A DNA stretch of 64,000 nucleotides from JBGSTR01 sp963707135 (GTDB lineage Bacteria; Pseudomonadota; Gammaproteobacteria; Chromatiales; Chromatiaceae), in the NCBI GenBank assembly GCA_963707135.1, contig CAVPOY010000012.1, forward strand, positions 13,347-77,346, in the 5' to 3' direction. Of this stretch, positions 28,913 through 37,726 are shown piece after piece. Each line of letters begins with the position of its first letter. Position 1 is the stretch's first letter. The position numbers and the translations under genes are program-made. The notes under the pieces were generated by a model, which was not told where the DNA came from, made no database searches, and saw only the letters and a program-made list of their open reading frames with translations.

Positions 28913-28916
28913 GTTA

Positions 28917-29931
28917 GGGTTGGCTGGCTTACTGTTCTTGTTTCCTTTAAGAAGTGTCGTTGCACCACATCTGAGCGAAGGCAATGAAGCATGAAATCAC
29001 GGCTAATCTCTTGCCTGAGCGGTACACGGGCTACCGCCCGAGCGATGTTGAAGCCCACCGCTTGCATCGGAACTCTGCAGACCGTTCCGATAGAACCTAC
29101 ACAGCTAACGAGAAGCTCACGCCCGTTGAGCCGAGAGCGTTGGTACTTCTTCTCGATCTCCGGGTCGATTAGTTTTAATCCCGAGATATTCAAGTCACCA
29201 CCAACGAAGTCACCCACGCGAACCAGAGGTTTGCCTTCAGGCCAATCATCGCCCGGTTGAACCACACCGTAGTTAATTTTGTCGCTGGAGTCGATGAGTG
29301 TACCGAGTTCCGCGTGCTCCCACCCCATCGGATTGGTGACGGGGTCGCCGAACATGTCGAGGAAGGTGGATTGGAGGAGGGTGTCGAGCTGGGCGAGGGA
29401 CTCGCGGCGCTTGGCCCGCAAGGCGTCCGCCGCATCCAGAATCCCCGCAATCCGCTTCTGCTCGGCGAGGGGTGGGAGGGGGATCTGGATCTTGACGAGT
29501 TCTGAGTATCGCGAGCTTCGTTGACAGTCGCTCTCTGCTGCGCGATCTCGAGCCTGCTCGGTACGAGGAGCTGTGCCAGATACCGCTAGTCAGAGCAGTA
29601 GCAGATCGTGGATCGAGCTTGGCTGCGTTGGCTAGTGACGCGATCGCCCGTCGATGCGATGCACTCGAGGTCTGACCAAGATCAGCGCATCGCCAATCGG
29701 TCTGCATCGAGATCGCGAGCAGGATGTCGCCTGCTCGTGATCATCGTCGCTCTTCGGCTGCGTCGTCGACTTACGTACCGAGGTCGTGGCATTGATCGAT
29801 CGTCGAAGTCGTCGCCATCTCGATCAGTGATCAGGCATCGCCGTCCGACTGGCGTAGCTCTCGATCCGTCGCGAGAGCCACGTGCCACCTCGAACGTCGC
29901 AGAGCTCGCCGAGCGGCAGCTGCGACTTCAT
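28917..29931 (-). pseudogene. hsdS: Type I restriction specificity subunit, truncated and internally scrambled
   Basis: The DNA-recognition subunit of the type I system. It begins at 29931 in an ATGA overlap with hsdM (MKSQLPLGELCDVRGG), then loses frame and family likeness. From about 29510 the central conserved region is clear: ELVKIQIPLPPLAEQKRIAG, the helix ALRAKRRESLAQLDTLL and FLDMFGDPVTNPMGW. A second recognition domain follows (KPLVRVGDFVGGDLNISG, RTVSQPTL). After PTL the reading runs into the mobile element and stops in it at 28866, so the C-terminal helix is missing. The segment that should code for the first recognition domain (about 29520-29910) is stop-rich and unlike any protein. 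Confidence 0.82.
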
Positions 29932-31414
29932 CCCAGCATCCCCTCCAGCTCCTTCACGCCCCTTCGCGATCTCCTCCTCCAGCTCCGCCAGCCGCTCCAG
30001 GATCACCTTCGGCGGGTCGTACTCCACCGCCTCGTACTCCACCTCCTTGTAGCGGTTGATGGAGAGGTCGTAGTCGTTGTCCGCGATCTCGGCCTTGGGC
30101 ACGAGGAAGCTCTGGTCCGTGCGCTGCGCGCTTCGCTCTCGGCGTCGCGGTTCTGCCAGCGGGCGAGGATGTCGGCGAGGTCGCTCTTGTCCGGCTGCGG
30201 GGTGCGCTTGTCGTCGAGGGAGAAGCCGTCGGCCTGCATGTCGTAGAACCAGACGTGGTCGGTGCCGCCGGAGTTGGTCTTGGTGAAGAGCAGGATGGCG
30301 GTGGAGACCCCGGCGTAGGGCTTGAAGACGCCCGAGGGCATGGAGACGATGGCGTCGAGCTTCTGGTCCTCGACCAGGATCTTGCGCAGCTCCTTGTGCG
30401 CCTTGCTCGAGCCGAAGAGCACGCCGTCGGGCACGATGACCGCGGCGCGGCCGCCGGTCTGGAGCAGGCGCAGGAAGAGCGCCAGGAAGAGCAGCTCGGT
30501 CTTCTTGGTCTTGACGATCTGCTGCAGGTCCTTGGCGGTGGACTCGTAGTCGAGGCTGCCGGCGAAGGGCGGATTGGCGAGGACCAGGGAGTACTTCTCC
30601 GCGTCGTCGTCATCGGCCTGGGCCAGCGAGTCCTGTAGCGGATGTCCGGGTTCTCCACGCCGTGCAGCAGCATGTTCATGCTGCCGATGCGCAGCATGGT
30701 GCTGTCGAAGTCGTAGCCGTGGAAGGTGCCCTCGTTGAAGCGGCGGCGGGCCGCGGCGTCCTTGTAGATGGCGTCGCTGTGGTGCTCGACGCAGGTACTC
30801 GGAGGCGGCGATGAGGAAGCCCGCCGTGCCGCAGGCCGGGTCGCAGATCACGTCCTTGGGCGTGGGCGCGGTCATCTCCACCATCAGCTTGATGATGTGG
30901 CGCGGGGTGCGGAACTGGCCGTTCTGCCCGGCGGTGGCGATCTTGCCGAGCATGTACTCGTAGAGGTCGCCCTTGGTGTCGCGGTCGGCCATGTCGATGC
31001 CGTCGAGCTGGTCCACCACGTTGGCCAGCACGCGCGGCGTGGGCATCATGAAGAGGGCGTCCTTCATGTGGTGGGTGTAGGTCGAGTCCTCTCGCGTCGC
31101 CGTCGCCCTTCTGCCCGAGCGTCTTGATGAAGGGGAACACCTCGTCGCGCACCGTCTCGAACATCTGCTCCGGGGCGGTCTCCTTGAAGCGCGACCAGCG
31201 CAGATGCGTCCTGGTCGGCGGCGAAGATCGGCTCCTCGATGGGCTTGCCGGTGCGGGCGGCCTTGCGCTCCTTCAGCGTGTGCAGCTCGTCGAGCCGCTT
31301 GATGAACAGCAGGTAGGTGAGCTGCTCGATGACCGAGAGCGGGTTGGAGATGCCGCCGGACCACATCGTGTCCCAGATGCGGTCGACCTTGGATTTGAGT
31401 TCGCCGGTGATCAT
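29928..31414 (-). pseudogene. hsdM: Type I restriction methyltransferase subunit M, several frameshifts
   Basis: The N6-adenine methyltransferase subunit, about 495 residues when frames are joined, a normal length. It starts MITGELKSKVDRIWDTMWSG at 31414 with a GAAGGA sequence upstream. The helical N-domain is followed by the SAM-binding motif (DVICDPACGTAGFLIAASEY) and the catalytic NPPF (VLANPPFAGSLDYE). The C-terminus is IADNDYDLSINRYKEVEYE. Single-base indels fall near 31205, 31092, 30795, 30635, 30125 and 29960. Most are insertions; those near 30635 and 30125 look like deletions. The residues are otherwise well conserved. It is first in the operon. Confidence 0.88.
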
Positions 31415-31877
31415 GATTTCCTTCTTCTGTGTACAGCCTGGGCGTGGGTTTTCGCTGCAGGCGGGTGCTGGCCTCTACCCGTTCCCAAGGCGTTGCGGTC
31501 CGCCTGCCCGGGGGAAGCCGACGCCATGCCGCCCGCGATGATCCAGGATCGGGACCTCGATCATAGTGGCGATGGAGCGCTGCCCGCGCCGTGCGGCGGT
31601 GCTCAGCGCTCCTCAGGGGGATCGTGGGACGGTAATGGTGATCGGCGCGCACTCCCCTCGGGCTTCCGTAATACCGTAGGGCCGGCGCCAGGAGCCGGTA
31701 GGTGACGTTGTTGCACGAACCACGGTTCTCGGCGCTCCAGCGGCGCTCGTCGGCGTCGGACTGAGCATAGGCTCTCGGATGACCGCCTGAGCCTGTAACG
31801 ATTCGAGATGGCCGAGAGGAATGGCTAAGTCGGGCGTGGGCGCAGAGGGGCTCTCACGGCGTCCGCCAGTAAGCGGG

Positions 31878-31919
31878 ACCGGAACGCTGTGGGAAGGGCG
31901 CTACGAATCCAGCCCGATG
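31878..31919 (+). pseudogene. Tiny remnant of a REP-associated (RAYT/IS200-like) transposase
   Basis: The plus strand reads GTGTLWEGRYESSPM. The block GTLWEGRY is the most recognisable signature of the TnpA_REP (Y1-type) transposases. Only about 14 codons match; sequence on either side does not. It lies two bases from a perfect 10-base-stem palindrome, the arrangement expected for a REP-type element. Confidence 0.5.
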
Positions 31920-31920
31920 C

Positions 31921-31947
31921 GCGTGGGCACCTACACCGTGCCCACGC
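31921..31947. repeat. REP-like palindrome downstream of ccmI
   Basis: GCGTGGGCAC and GTGCCCACGC form a perfect 10-base stem with a seven-base loop (CTACACC). There is no T run on either side. It lies 23 bases past the ccmI stop and may protect or end the ccm transcript. Confidence 0.7.
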
Positions 31948-31970
31948 TAAGTTGGCACTTGAGCCTCGGG

Positions 31971-33272
31971 TCAGGGCCGCGCGCGACCGATGACGACGGA
32001 CGCGCGCTCGGTCTGGGCGGACGGCACGGGTCCGACTTCGCCCTCGAGATCGCCGGATTGCGGCATGGCCTGACCGGACTTGGAGATCCGCGCGCCGACG
32101 ATCACCTGCGGGAACGCCGAGAGCCGCATCGCGGGCATCATCGCCATGCTGTCGTCCAGCTTCACGGTCGCCGGGAGGTCCTTGGCCTGCAACCGCTGCA
32201 CGGCCAGCGGCATCGGAGGGCCGGCGGCGGCCCGCGCGAAGACGAACAGGGTGTCGTCCGGTGCGACGCTTCCGGCGAGCGCCGGGTCCAGCGTGACCTC
32301 CACCGTGATCGCGGCCGGCGCGACCTCGCCCGCGGGGGCTTCCGGCGCGGCGCTCGCGCTCTCGGGCGTCGGGCGGTCCGCCGCGGCCTGATCCGCCAAT
32401 GCCTGAACCGGGGTTCCGGCGCGGGTGTTCGCCTCGGCGATCATCTCCCGAATACGCGCCACCTCCTCGGAGGCGGGGTCCATCTCGTCGGCGATCGCCT
32501 GCCAGGTCGTGGCCGCGGCCGGGTACTCGCCGCGCTGGAAGGCCAGCATGCCGCTCAGCCAGCGGGCCGTGGGATTGCCGGGCTCCAGAACCAGCGCGGC
32601 TTCGATCAGCTCCCCCGCGCGGCCGTCCAGACGGTTGCCGTTGTTCGCGGCGACCACCTCGGCTAGCGTGAGGACGACGTTGGCCTGATCGGGCGCCAGC
32701 TCGTAGGCGCGCTCCAGGGCCTTGAGTGCCTTTTCCGGCTGGCGCACGGCCGCGTAGGTGCGTCCGAGCATCAGCCATCCGTCCAGATTGTCGGGTTCCT
32801 GCTCCAGGCGCTCGGCCAGGCGCTCGGCAAGGACATCGAGCGGCGGCATATCGCCCGCCGCAGGCGCGGCCGTCGCCGTCGCGCCGGCGGCGGACGCCTC
32901 GATCCGCTCGATCTTGTCGCTGCTGCCGGTTTGCATGTAGAGCAGAACGGCGGCCGCGGGGACCGCGACCGCAAGCACCGCGGCCATCCAGCGGCCACCG
33001 GTCGCGGCCGGCGTCGGCGCTGTCCCGGTGCCGTCGATGTCGTAGAGCAGCTCCCGCTCGAGGTCGTGGCGTGCCGCCTCGTACTGACCCTGCTCGAGGA
33101 AGCCGGAAGCGAGGTCGGCGTCGAGCTCCTGCAGTCGCTGGCGGAAGACCTGGAGGTTCAGCGAATCCTGATCGGGTCCGCCCGCCGTATCGGGCTTCTG
33201 CAACAGCGGCAGCGCGACAAACAGCAGTGCCAGGCCGATGAGCCCGGCCGCAAGTACCCAGAAAACTATCAT
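31971..33272 (-). CDS. ccmI: Cytochrome c maturation protein CcmI
   Basis: A 433-residue apocytochrome chaperone. Residues 1-25 form a membrane helix, followed by a coiled segment (VFRQRLQELDADLASGFLEQ) and a second helix (WMAAVLAVAVPAAAVLLYM). A TPR region spans roughly residues 140-280 (LDGWLMLGRTYAAVRQPEKA). The C-terminal domain is periplasmic. It delivers apocytochrome c to the CcmF/CcmH haem lyase. The start overlaps the ccmH stop by four bases. It is last of the ccm operon. Confidence 0.94.
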   Translation of the reverse strand: MIVFWVLAAGLIGLALLFVALPLLQKPDTAGGPDQDSLNLQVFRQRLQELDADLASGFLEQGQYEAARHDLERELLYDIDGTGTAPTPAATGGRWMAAVLAVAVPAAAVLLYMQTGSSDKIERIEASAAGATATAAPAAGDMPPLDVLAERLAERLEQEPDNLDGWLMLGRTYAAVRQPEKALKALERAYELAPDQANVVLTLAEVVAANNGNRLDGRAGELIEAALVLEPGNPTARWLSGMLAFQRGEYPAAATTWQAIADEMDPASEEVARIREMIAEANTRAGTPVQALADQAAADRPTPESASAAPEAPAGEVAPAAITVEVTLDPALAGSVAPDDTLFVFARAAAGPPMPLAVQRLQAKDLPATVKLDDSMAMMPAMRLSAFPQVIVGARISKSGQAMPQSGDLEGEVGPVPSAQTERASVVIGRARP

Positions 33273-33765
33273 TTCGATTGATCTTTGAGGTCGCCGGCCT
33301 GAGCCAGCAGTTGCTGCAGCCGGTCGGTCTCGGCCGCGCTGATGGACTGCTCGGGCTCCGCCCCCTTGCGGCGAAGGAGTCGCACCAGCATGAAGCCACC
33401 GAAGGCGATCACCAGGAAGGGTCCGAACCAGAGGATGTAAGTGGAGGGCTTGATCGGCGGCTCGTAGAGCACGAAGTCGCCGTAACGCTCGATCAGGAAG
33501 GCGAGTACCTCGTCCCTGCTCTTGCCCTCGCTCATCATCCGGTAGACCTCCTCGCGCAGGTCCTGGGCGAGGTCCGCCTGGGAGCCGGCCAGGGACTCGT
33601 TCTGGCAGACGAGGCAGCGCAGCTTGCCGATCAGGTCCCGGAACTCGGTCTCCTGGGCGGGGCTCTCGAAGGTGAACTCCTCGAGCGTATAGGCCTGGGC
33701 GCCGTCCCCCTGCCAGCGCGAGGGCGAGCAGGACCGGGGCGGCGATGCGGGTGACTGATCTTCAT
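33269..33765 (-). CDS. ccmH: Cytochrome c maturation protein CcmH (signal peptide frameshifted)
   Basis: A thioredoxin-like subunit of the haem ligation complex. The redox motif LRCLVCQNESLAGSQADLA (LRCxxC) is intact, with EEVYRMMSEGKSRDEVLAF and a C-terminal membrane helix. The ATG at 33765 overlaps the ccmG stop (ATGA). From there the signal peptide reads MKISH, needs a one-base shift to read IAAPVLLALAL, and another to join AQAYTLEEFTF. Two single-base insertions within about 50 bases are the likely cause. The mature domain is undamaged. ccmI follows with a four-base overlap. Confidence 0.88.
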
Positions 33766-34308
33766 GACGACTTGGGGCGGTACTGCTCGATGATCGGGAG
33801 GATCTCGGTCTCCCAGACCTGGCGGTCGATCGGGCCGATCCGCTTGTGGCGGATGATGCCCTCGGCGTCGACGACGAAGGTTTCCGGGGCCCCGTAGACG
33901 CCCCAGTTGATGCCGGCGATATTGTCGGGGTCGTAGACGCTGAGCACATAGGGGTCGCCGTAGCGACGCAGCATCTCCAGGGCGGCCGGGCGCTCGTCCT
34001 TCCAGTTGAAGCCGATCATCTGCACGTCCGACTCGCGGGCAATTCTGCACCAGCTCCCCGTGCTCCTGCCGGCAGGACGGGCACCAGGAGGCCCAGACGT
34101 TGACCAGTGAAATCTTGCCCCGCAGGACGTCGTTGGTGATGGTCTGGTCCGGGTCCTTCAGGGACTGGAGCTCGAACGCCGGCGCCGGCTTGTCCACCAG
34201 CGGCGACGGGACCTTTCTCGGGTCGAGCTTCAGCCCGTAGAACAACAGGGCCGCGAGCGCCAGAAAGATCCCCAGCGGCATCAGATAGCGGGTCGTGGAG
34301 GTCGCCAT
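33762..34308 (-). CDS. ccmG: Thiol:disulfide interchange protein CcmG/DsbE (one frameshift)
   Basis: A membrane-anchored periplasmic thioredoxin that reduces apocytochrome cysteines. It has an N-terminal helix (LMPLGIFLALAALLFYGLKL) and active site WASWCPSCRQEH. The C-terminal half (MIGFNWKDERPAALEMLRRY, then GAPETFVVDAEGIIRHKRIG) contains the family cis-proline region. The halves are in different frames: near 34045 one extra A in CAGAATTGCC breaks ELVQ-IARESDVQ. Total length matches the family once corrected. The start at 34308 lies just before the ccmF stop. Confidence 0.88.
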
Positions 34309-34313
34309 GGTCG

Positions 34314-36303
34314 TCAGCCTCGGGCCACCGCACCGGCGCCCGACGGCACGGTAGCAGGCCTGCGGGCGATGCGGTAGCGGCGGTCCGTCACGGCCAGGAT
34401 GCCGCCCAGGGCCATCAGGATCCCGGCGAGCCAGATCCAGCGCACATAGGGCTTGTAGTAGACCCGCAGCGCCCAGTCGCCCTGATCGCCGACAGGCTCG
34501 CCGAGCGAGACGTAGATGTCGCGCAGGAATCCGGCGTCGATGGCGGCCTCGGTCATCGGCCGGCTCCCGGCGAAGTAGGACCGCTTCTCCGGGTGCAGGA
34601 CCGTCACCTGCTCGTCGCCCTTGTAGACGATGAACTCGCCGCGCTGGGCGTTGTAGTTCGGACCCGGAACCGTCTGGACACCGTTGAACTGGAATCGGTA
34701 GCCCGCGGACTCCACGACATCGCCCGGCGACATGCGCACGTCGGTCTCGGTGCCGTAGTTCGAGACCATGGTCGCGCCGACGATGAATGCGGCGACACCC
34801 AGGTGGGCGAGCAGCATGCCGTAGTAGCTGCGGCTGTTTCCGGCGAAGTCCGCCCAAACCCCCTTTAGTCCGCCCTTGTGACGCAGCCGGTCGGCCAGCC
34901 CGATCAGGTTCGTGATCACCAGCCAGGCCGTCAGGCCAGCCCCGAGCCCAACGAGCAGCTGCCCGTCGTTGACGGCGGGAACGAAGGAGACGGCGGCGAT
35001 CAAGACGCTGATCGCGGCCGCCACCCACAGGTCCCGTCGCGCGAAAAGCCCGGGGTCCTGTTTCCAGCGTGCCAACGGGCCGATGCCCATGGCCAGCACC
35101 AGAAAGGGAGAGATCGCAATGAACATCTTGTTGAACCAGGGGAAGCCCACCGAGATCTTGCCCCAGCCGGCCGCCTCGTAGATCAGCGGCGCCAGCGTGC
35201 CGAACAGCACCAGCGCGGCCAGCGCGGCCAGCAGCAGGTTGTTGGCCAGCAGGAAGCTCTCGCGGGAGACCAGATCGAAACGGCCCGCCGCCGGAAACCG
35301 CCGGGGCCCGCCAGGCGTAGAGCGCGAGCGAGCCGCCGATGACGATGCACAGGAAGATCAGGATGAAGGTGCCGCGGGTCGGGTCGGTGGCGAAGGCGTG
35401 CACCGAGGTCAGCACGCCCGAACGCACCAGGAACGTGCCGAGCAGCGACAGCGAGAAGGCGGAGATCGCGAGCAGCACGGTCCAGCTCTTGAACGCGGCG
35501 CGCTTCTCGGTGACCGCCAGCGAATGTATCAGGGCGGTGCCGACCAGCCAGGGCATGAAGGAGGCGTTCTCGACCGGGTCCCAGAACCACCAGCCGCCCC
35601 AACCCAGCTCGTAGTAGGCCCACCAGGAGCCCAGCGCGATCCCCAGCGTCAGAAAGATCCAGGCGACCGTCGTCCACGGGCGCGACCAGCGTGCCCAGGC
35701 GGCGTCCAGCTTGCCGCCCAACAAGGCGGCGATGGCGAACGCGAACGCGACCGAGAAGCCCACGTAGCCCATGTAGAGCATCGGCGGATGGATCGCGAGC
35801 CCCGGATCCTGCAGCAGCGGATTCAGGTCCCGACCCTCGGCCGGTGCCGGAAAGATGCGATCGAACGGGTTCGAGGTGAGCAGCATGAACAGCAGGAAGC
35901 CGATCGCGACCATGCCCTGGACCGAGATCACGCGGGAGATCATGGTCAGCGGCAGGTTCCGGCTGAACGCGGCGACCGCCGCCCCCCACGCCGACAGCAA
36001 CAGGGCCCACAGCAGCAGCGACCCCTCGTGGGCGCCCCAGATCGCCGAGACCTTGTAGACGTCCGGCAGCAGGGTGTTGGAGTTCGTGGCGACATAGACC
36101 ACCGAGAAGTCGTTGGTCAGGAACGCCTGCAGCAGGGCCAGGAAGGCGATGGCCAGGAAGGTCAGCTGCCCCCAGGCCAGGGTCCGGGCCGCGCCCATCC
36201 AGCGGCGATTGCCGGTATACGAGCCCCACAGCGGCACGACGGCCTGGACCAGCGCCAGGACGAGGGCCAGCACCAGCGCGAAGTGTCCGAGCTCCGGGAT
36301 CAT
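34314..36303 (-). CDS. ccmF: Haem lyase subunit CcmF (one frameshift)
   Basis: A large integral membrane protein, about 660 residues when joined, that attaches haem to apocytochrome c with CcmH. The WWD haem-handling motif is intact (WGGWWFWDPVENASFMPWL), with flanking histidines. Residues from MIPELGHFALVLALVLALVQ to about VSGGGPF lie in one frame, and DLVSRESFLLANNLLLAALA to the C-terminus in another. The break near 35278 is one extra T in CCGTTTCGATC. The second half contains the long periplasmic loop and terminal helices. The start overlaps ccmE by four bases. Confidence 0.9.
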
Positions 36304-36779
36304 TGGGCAGCCGCCCCGCTCTGGGCGGTCTGTGTCGCGGCCTCGGTCATGCCCTCGGCGTGCGCGGTCTTGAGCGTGTCGGCGACTTCCGGCGGCATGT
36401 ATTCCTCATCGTGTTTGGCGAGCACCTCGTCGGCCAGGAACCGCCCGTCCGAGCCCATGCGCCCCTTGGTGACCACGCCCTGACCCTCTTTGAAGAGGTC
36501 CGGCAGGATTCCGGTGTAGGCCACCGTGACGGTCTCGGCGAGGTCGGTGACGTCGAACGTGACCGTCAGCCCGTCATCCTGGCGCTGAACGGAGCCCTCC
36601 TTCACCAGTCCCCCGAGACGGAAGACGTGATCGGCGGGCGACTCGTCTGCCTTCACCTGGGACGGGCTGAAGAAGTACGAGATGTTGCTCTGCAGCGCAC
36701 TCAGGGCCATCGCGGCCGCCGCGCCGACGCCGACAATGGCCAGGCCTACGAGGAGCAGTCGCTTCTGTCGTGCTTTCAT
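36300..36779 (-). CDS. ccmE: Cytochrome c-type biogenesis haem chaperone CcmE
   Basis: A 159-residue protein with an N-terminal membrane anchor and an OB-fold periplasmic domain. It carries haem covalently on the histidine in VLAKHDEEYMPPE, which is present together with the downstream tyrosine. The C-terminal tail is flexible and Ala/Gln rich. ATGA overlaps join it to ccmD and ccmF. Confidence 0.96.
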   Translation of the reverse strand: MKARQKRLLLVGLAIVGVGAAAAMALSALQSNISYFFSPSQVKADESPADHVFRLGGLVKEGSVQRQDDGLTVTFDVTDLAETVTVAYTGILPDLFKEGQGVVTKGRMGSDGRFLADEVLAKHDEEYMPPEVADTLKTAHAEGMTEAATQTAQSGAAAQ

Positions 36780-36946
36780 GGGTTACCTCCGGGGACACGC
36801 ATACGCATCAATCGACCCAGGCGTTTCAAAATGGTTCGCCGTTCGTGCCTGAGTTGCAGCACCTCGGCGACCAAGAGCAGGGCGGCCATGCCATAGGCAC
36901 CCCAGACGAATTGGGCGTAGCCGCCCTGGGAGAGGAACTCGCTCAT
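36776..36946 (-). CDS. ccmD: Haem exporter accessory protein CcmD
   Basis: A 56-residue single-helix protein beginning MSEFLSQGGYAQFVWGAYGM, followed by a membrane helix and a basic tail ending in PGGNP. The opening with GGYAxFVWxxY is the CcmD signature. It stabilises the CcmABC-CcmE complex. Its start overlaps the ccmC stop and its stop overlaps the ccmE start, both ATGA type. Confidence 0.94.
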   Translation of the reverse strand: MSEFLSQGGYAQFVWGAYGMAALLLVAEVLQLRHERRTILKRLGRLMRMRVPGGNP

Positions 36947-37701
36947 GCCCGGGCCTCCCTTTGCAGCACGTCCTGGACCCAGGTGGTCTCGGACTCGCGG
37001 GTCAGTATGATGCCCCGCAGACGCATCAGCGAGGTCGCGAACGAGTACATCCAGAACCCGAGCGTCATGGTCAGCATCGAGAACAGGATATTACCGTCGA
37101 TCCGGCCGAGGTCCGAGCGCTGGTGCAGGGCGGCACACTGGTTCGGATCGGGACAGTTGATGGACCAGTAGATCACCGGGACCATCACCAGACCGACGAT
37201 GGCGAGCAGCGCGGCGGCCCGGTCCGCGCGCCGGGTGTCGTCAATTGCCGAATGCAGCGCCATGTAGCCGATGTAGAGGAAAAACAGGATCAGCTCCGAG
37301 GTCAGTCGCGGGTCCCAGTCCCAGTAGGTGCCCCAGCTCGGCCGTCCCCAGAAAGCCCCGGTCCAGAGCGCCAGCAGGGTGAAGATCGCGCCCGTCGGCG
37401 CGATCGCGTTGGCGAACATGAACGAGAGCCGGGTGTTGAACACCAGCCCGACCGCGGCCCAGCCGACCAGGACGATGTAGAGCCACATCGACATCCAGGC
37501 CGCCGGTACATGGATGAAGATGATCCGGTAATACTCCTTCTGGGGGTTGGAGCCGCCGAGCTGATCGGGCGTCTCGAAGAAGCCCCAATACAGCCCGACC
37601 AGGATCAGCACGGCGGCCAGGACCCAGAATACCGGTACCAATCGGCCGGCAAGCGGGTAGAAGGTCGCGGGGGACGCGAATCTGAACCAATGCATCGACA
37701 T
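36943..37701 (-). CDS. ccmC: Haem transport protein CcmC
   Basis: A 252-residue six-helix membrane protein that loads haem onto CcmE. The tryptophan-rich haem motif WGTYWDWDPRLTSEL is intact, with the conserved periplasmic histidines (IIFIHVPAAWMSM and the segment before the fourth helix). The start MSMHWFRFASP at 37701 is chosen. The longer open frame upstream overlaps ccmB and is not protein-like. Confidence 0.95.
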   Translation of the reverse strand: MSMHWFRFASPATFYPLAGRLVPVFWVLAAVLILVGLYWGFFETPDQLGGSNPQKEYYRIIFIHVPAAWMSMWLYIVLVGWAAVGLVFNTRLSFMFANAIAPTGAIFTLLALWTGAFWGRPSWGTYWDWDPRLTSELILFFLYIGYMALHSAIDDTRRADRAAALLAIVGLVMVPVIYWSINCPDPNQCAALHQRSDLGRIDGNILFSMLTMTLGFWMYSFATSLMRLRGIILTRESETTWVQDVLQREARA

Positions 37702-37726
37702 CAACAAATCGCTTCTTAAGTACGCT

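Larger units (their letters stand above)
27303..28916 (-). mobile_element. Candidate 1.6 kb mobile element with orphan 505-residue protein
   Basis: One intact gene flanked by imperfect inverted ends: GAACAAACAGG on the plus strand at 27303-27313 and GAACCAAACAGG on the minus strand at 28900-28889. A CCGGC-TAT-GCCGG palindrome (28900-28912) sits at the outer left end. The left end lies exactly where the hsdS frame stops matching its family, and the right end lies where the mntA start should be. No target duplication could be seen, so the boundaries are approximate. Confidence 0.5.
31415..31970. other. Intergenic region between hsdM start and ccmI end
   Basis: About 555 bases. It should contain the promoter of the restriction operon near 31420-31500 on the minus strand, though no strong -35/-10 pair is evident. 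The right part holds the RAYT-like fragment and hairpin listed separately. No complete gene is seen. Confidence 0.4.

Noticed and set aside
29608..30246. A 212-codon plus-strand open frame over the hsdS/hsdM junction
   Set aside because: It spans the scrambled hsdS segment and the antisense of hsdM; no family features.
31825..33399. A long open frame overlapping ccmI on the same strand in another frame
   Set aside because: ccmI has full family features; the alternative frame is Arg/Gly-rich shadow sequence.
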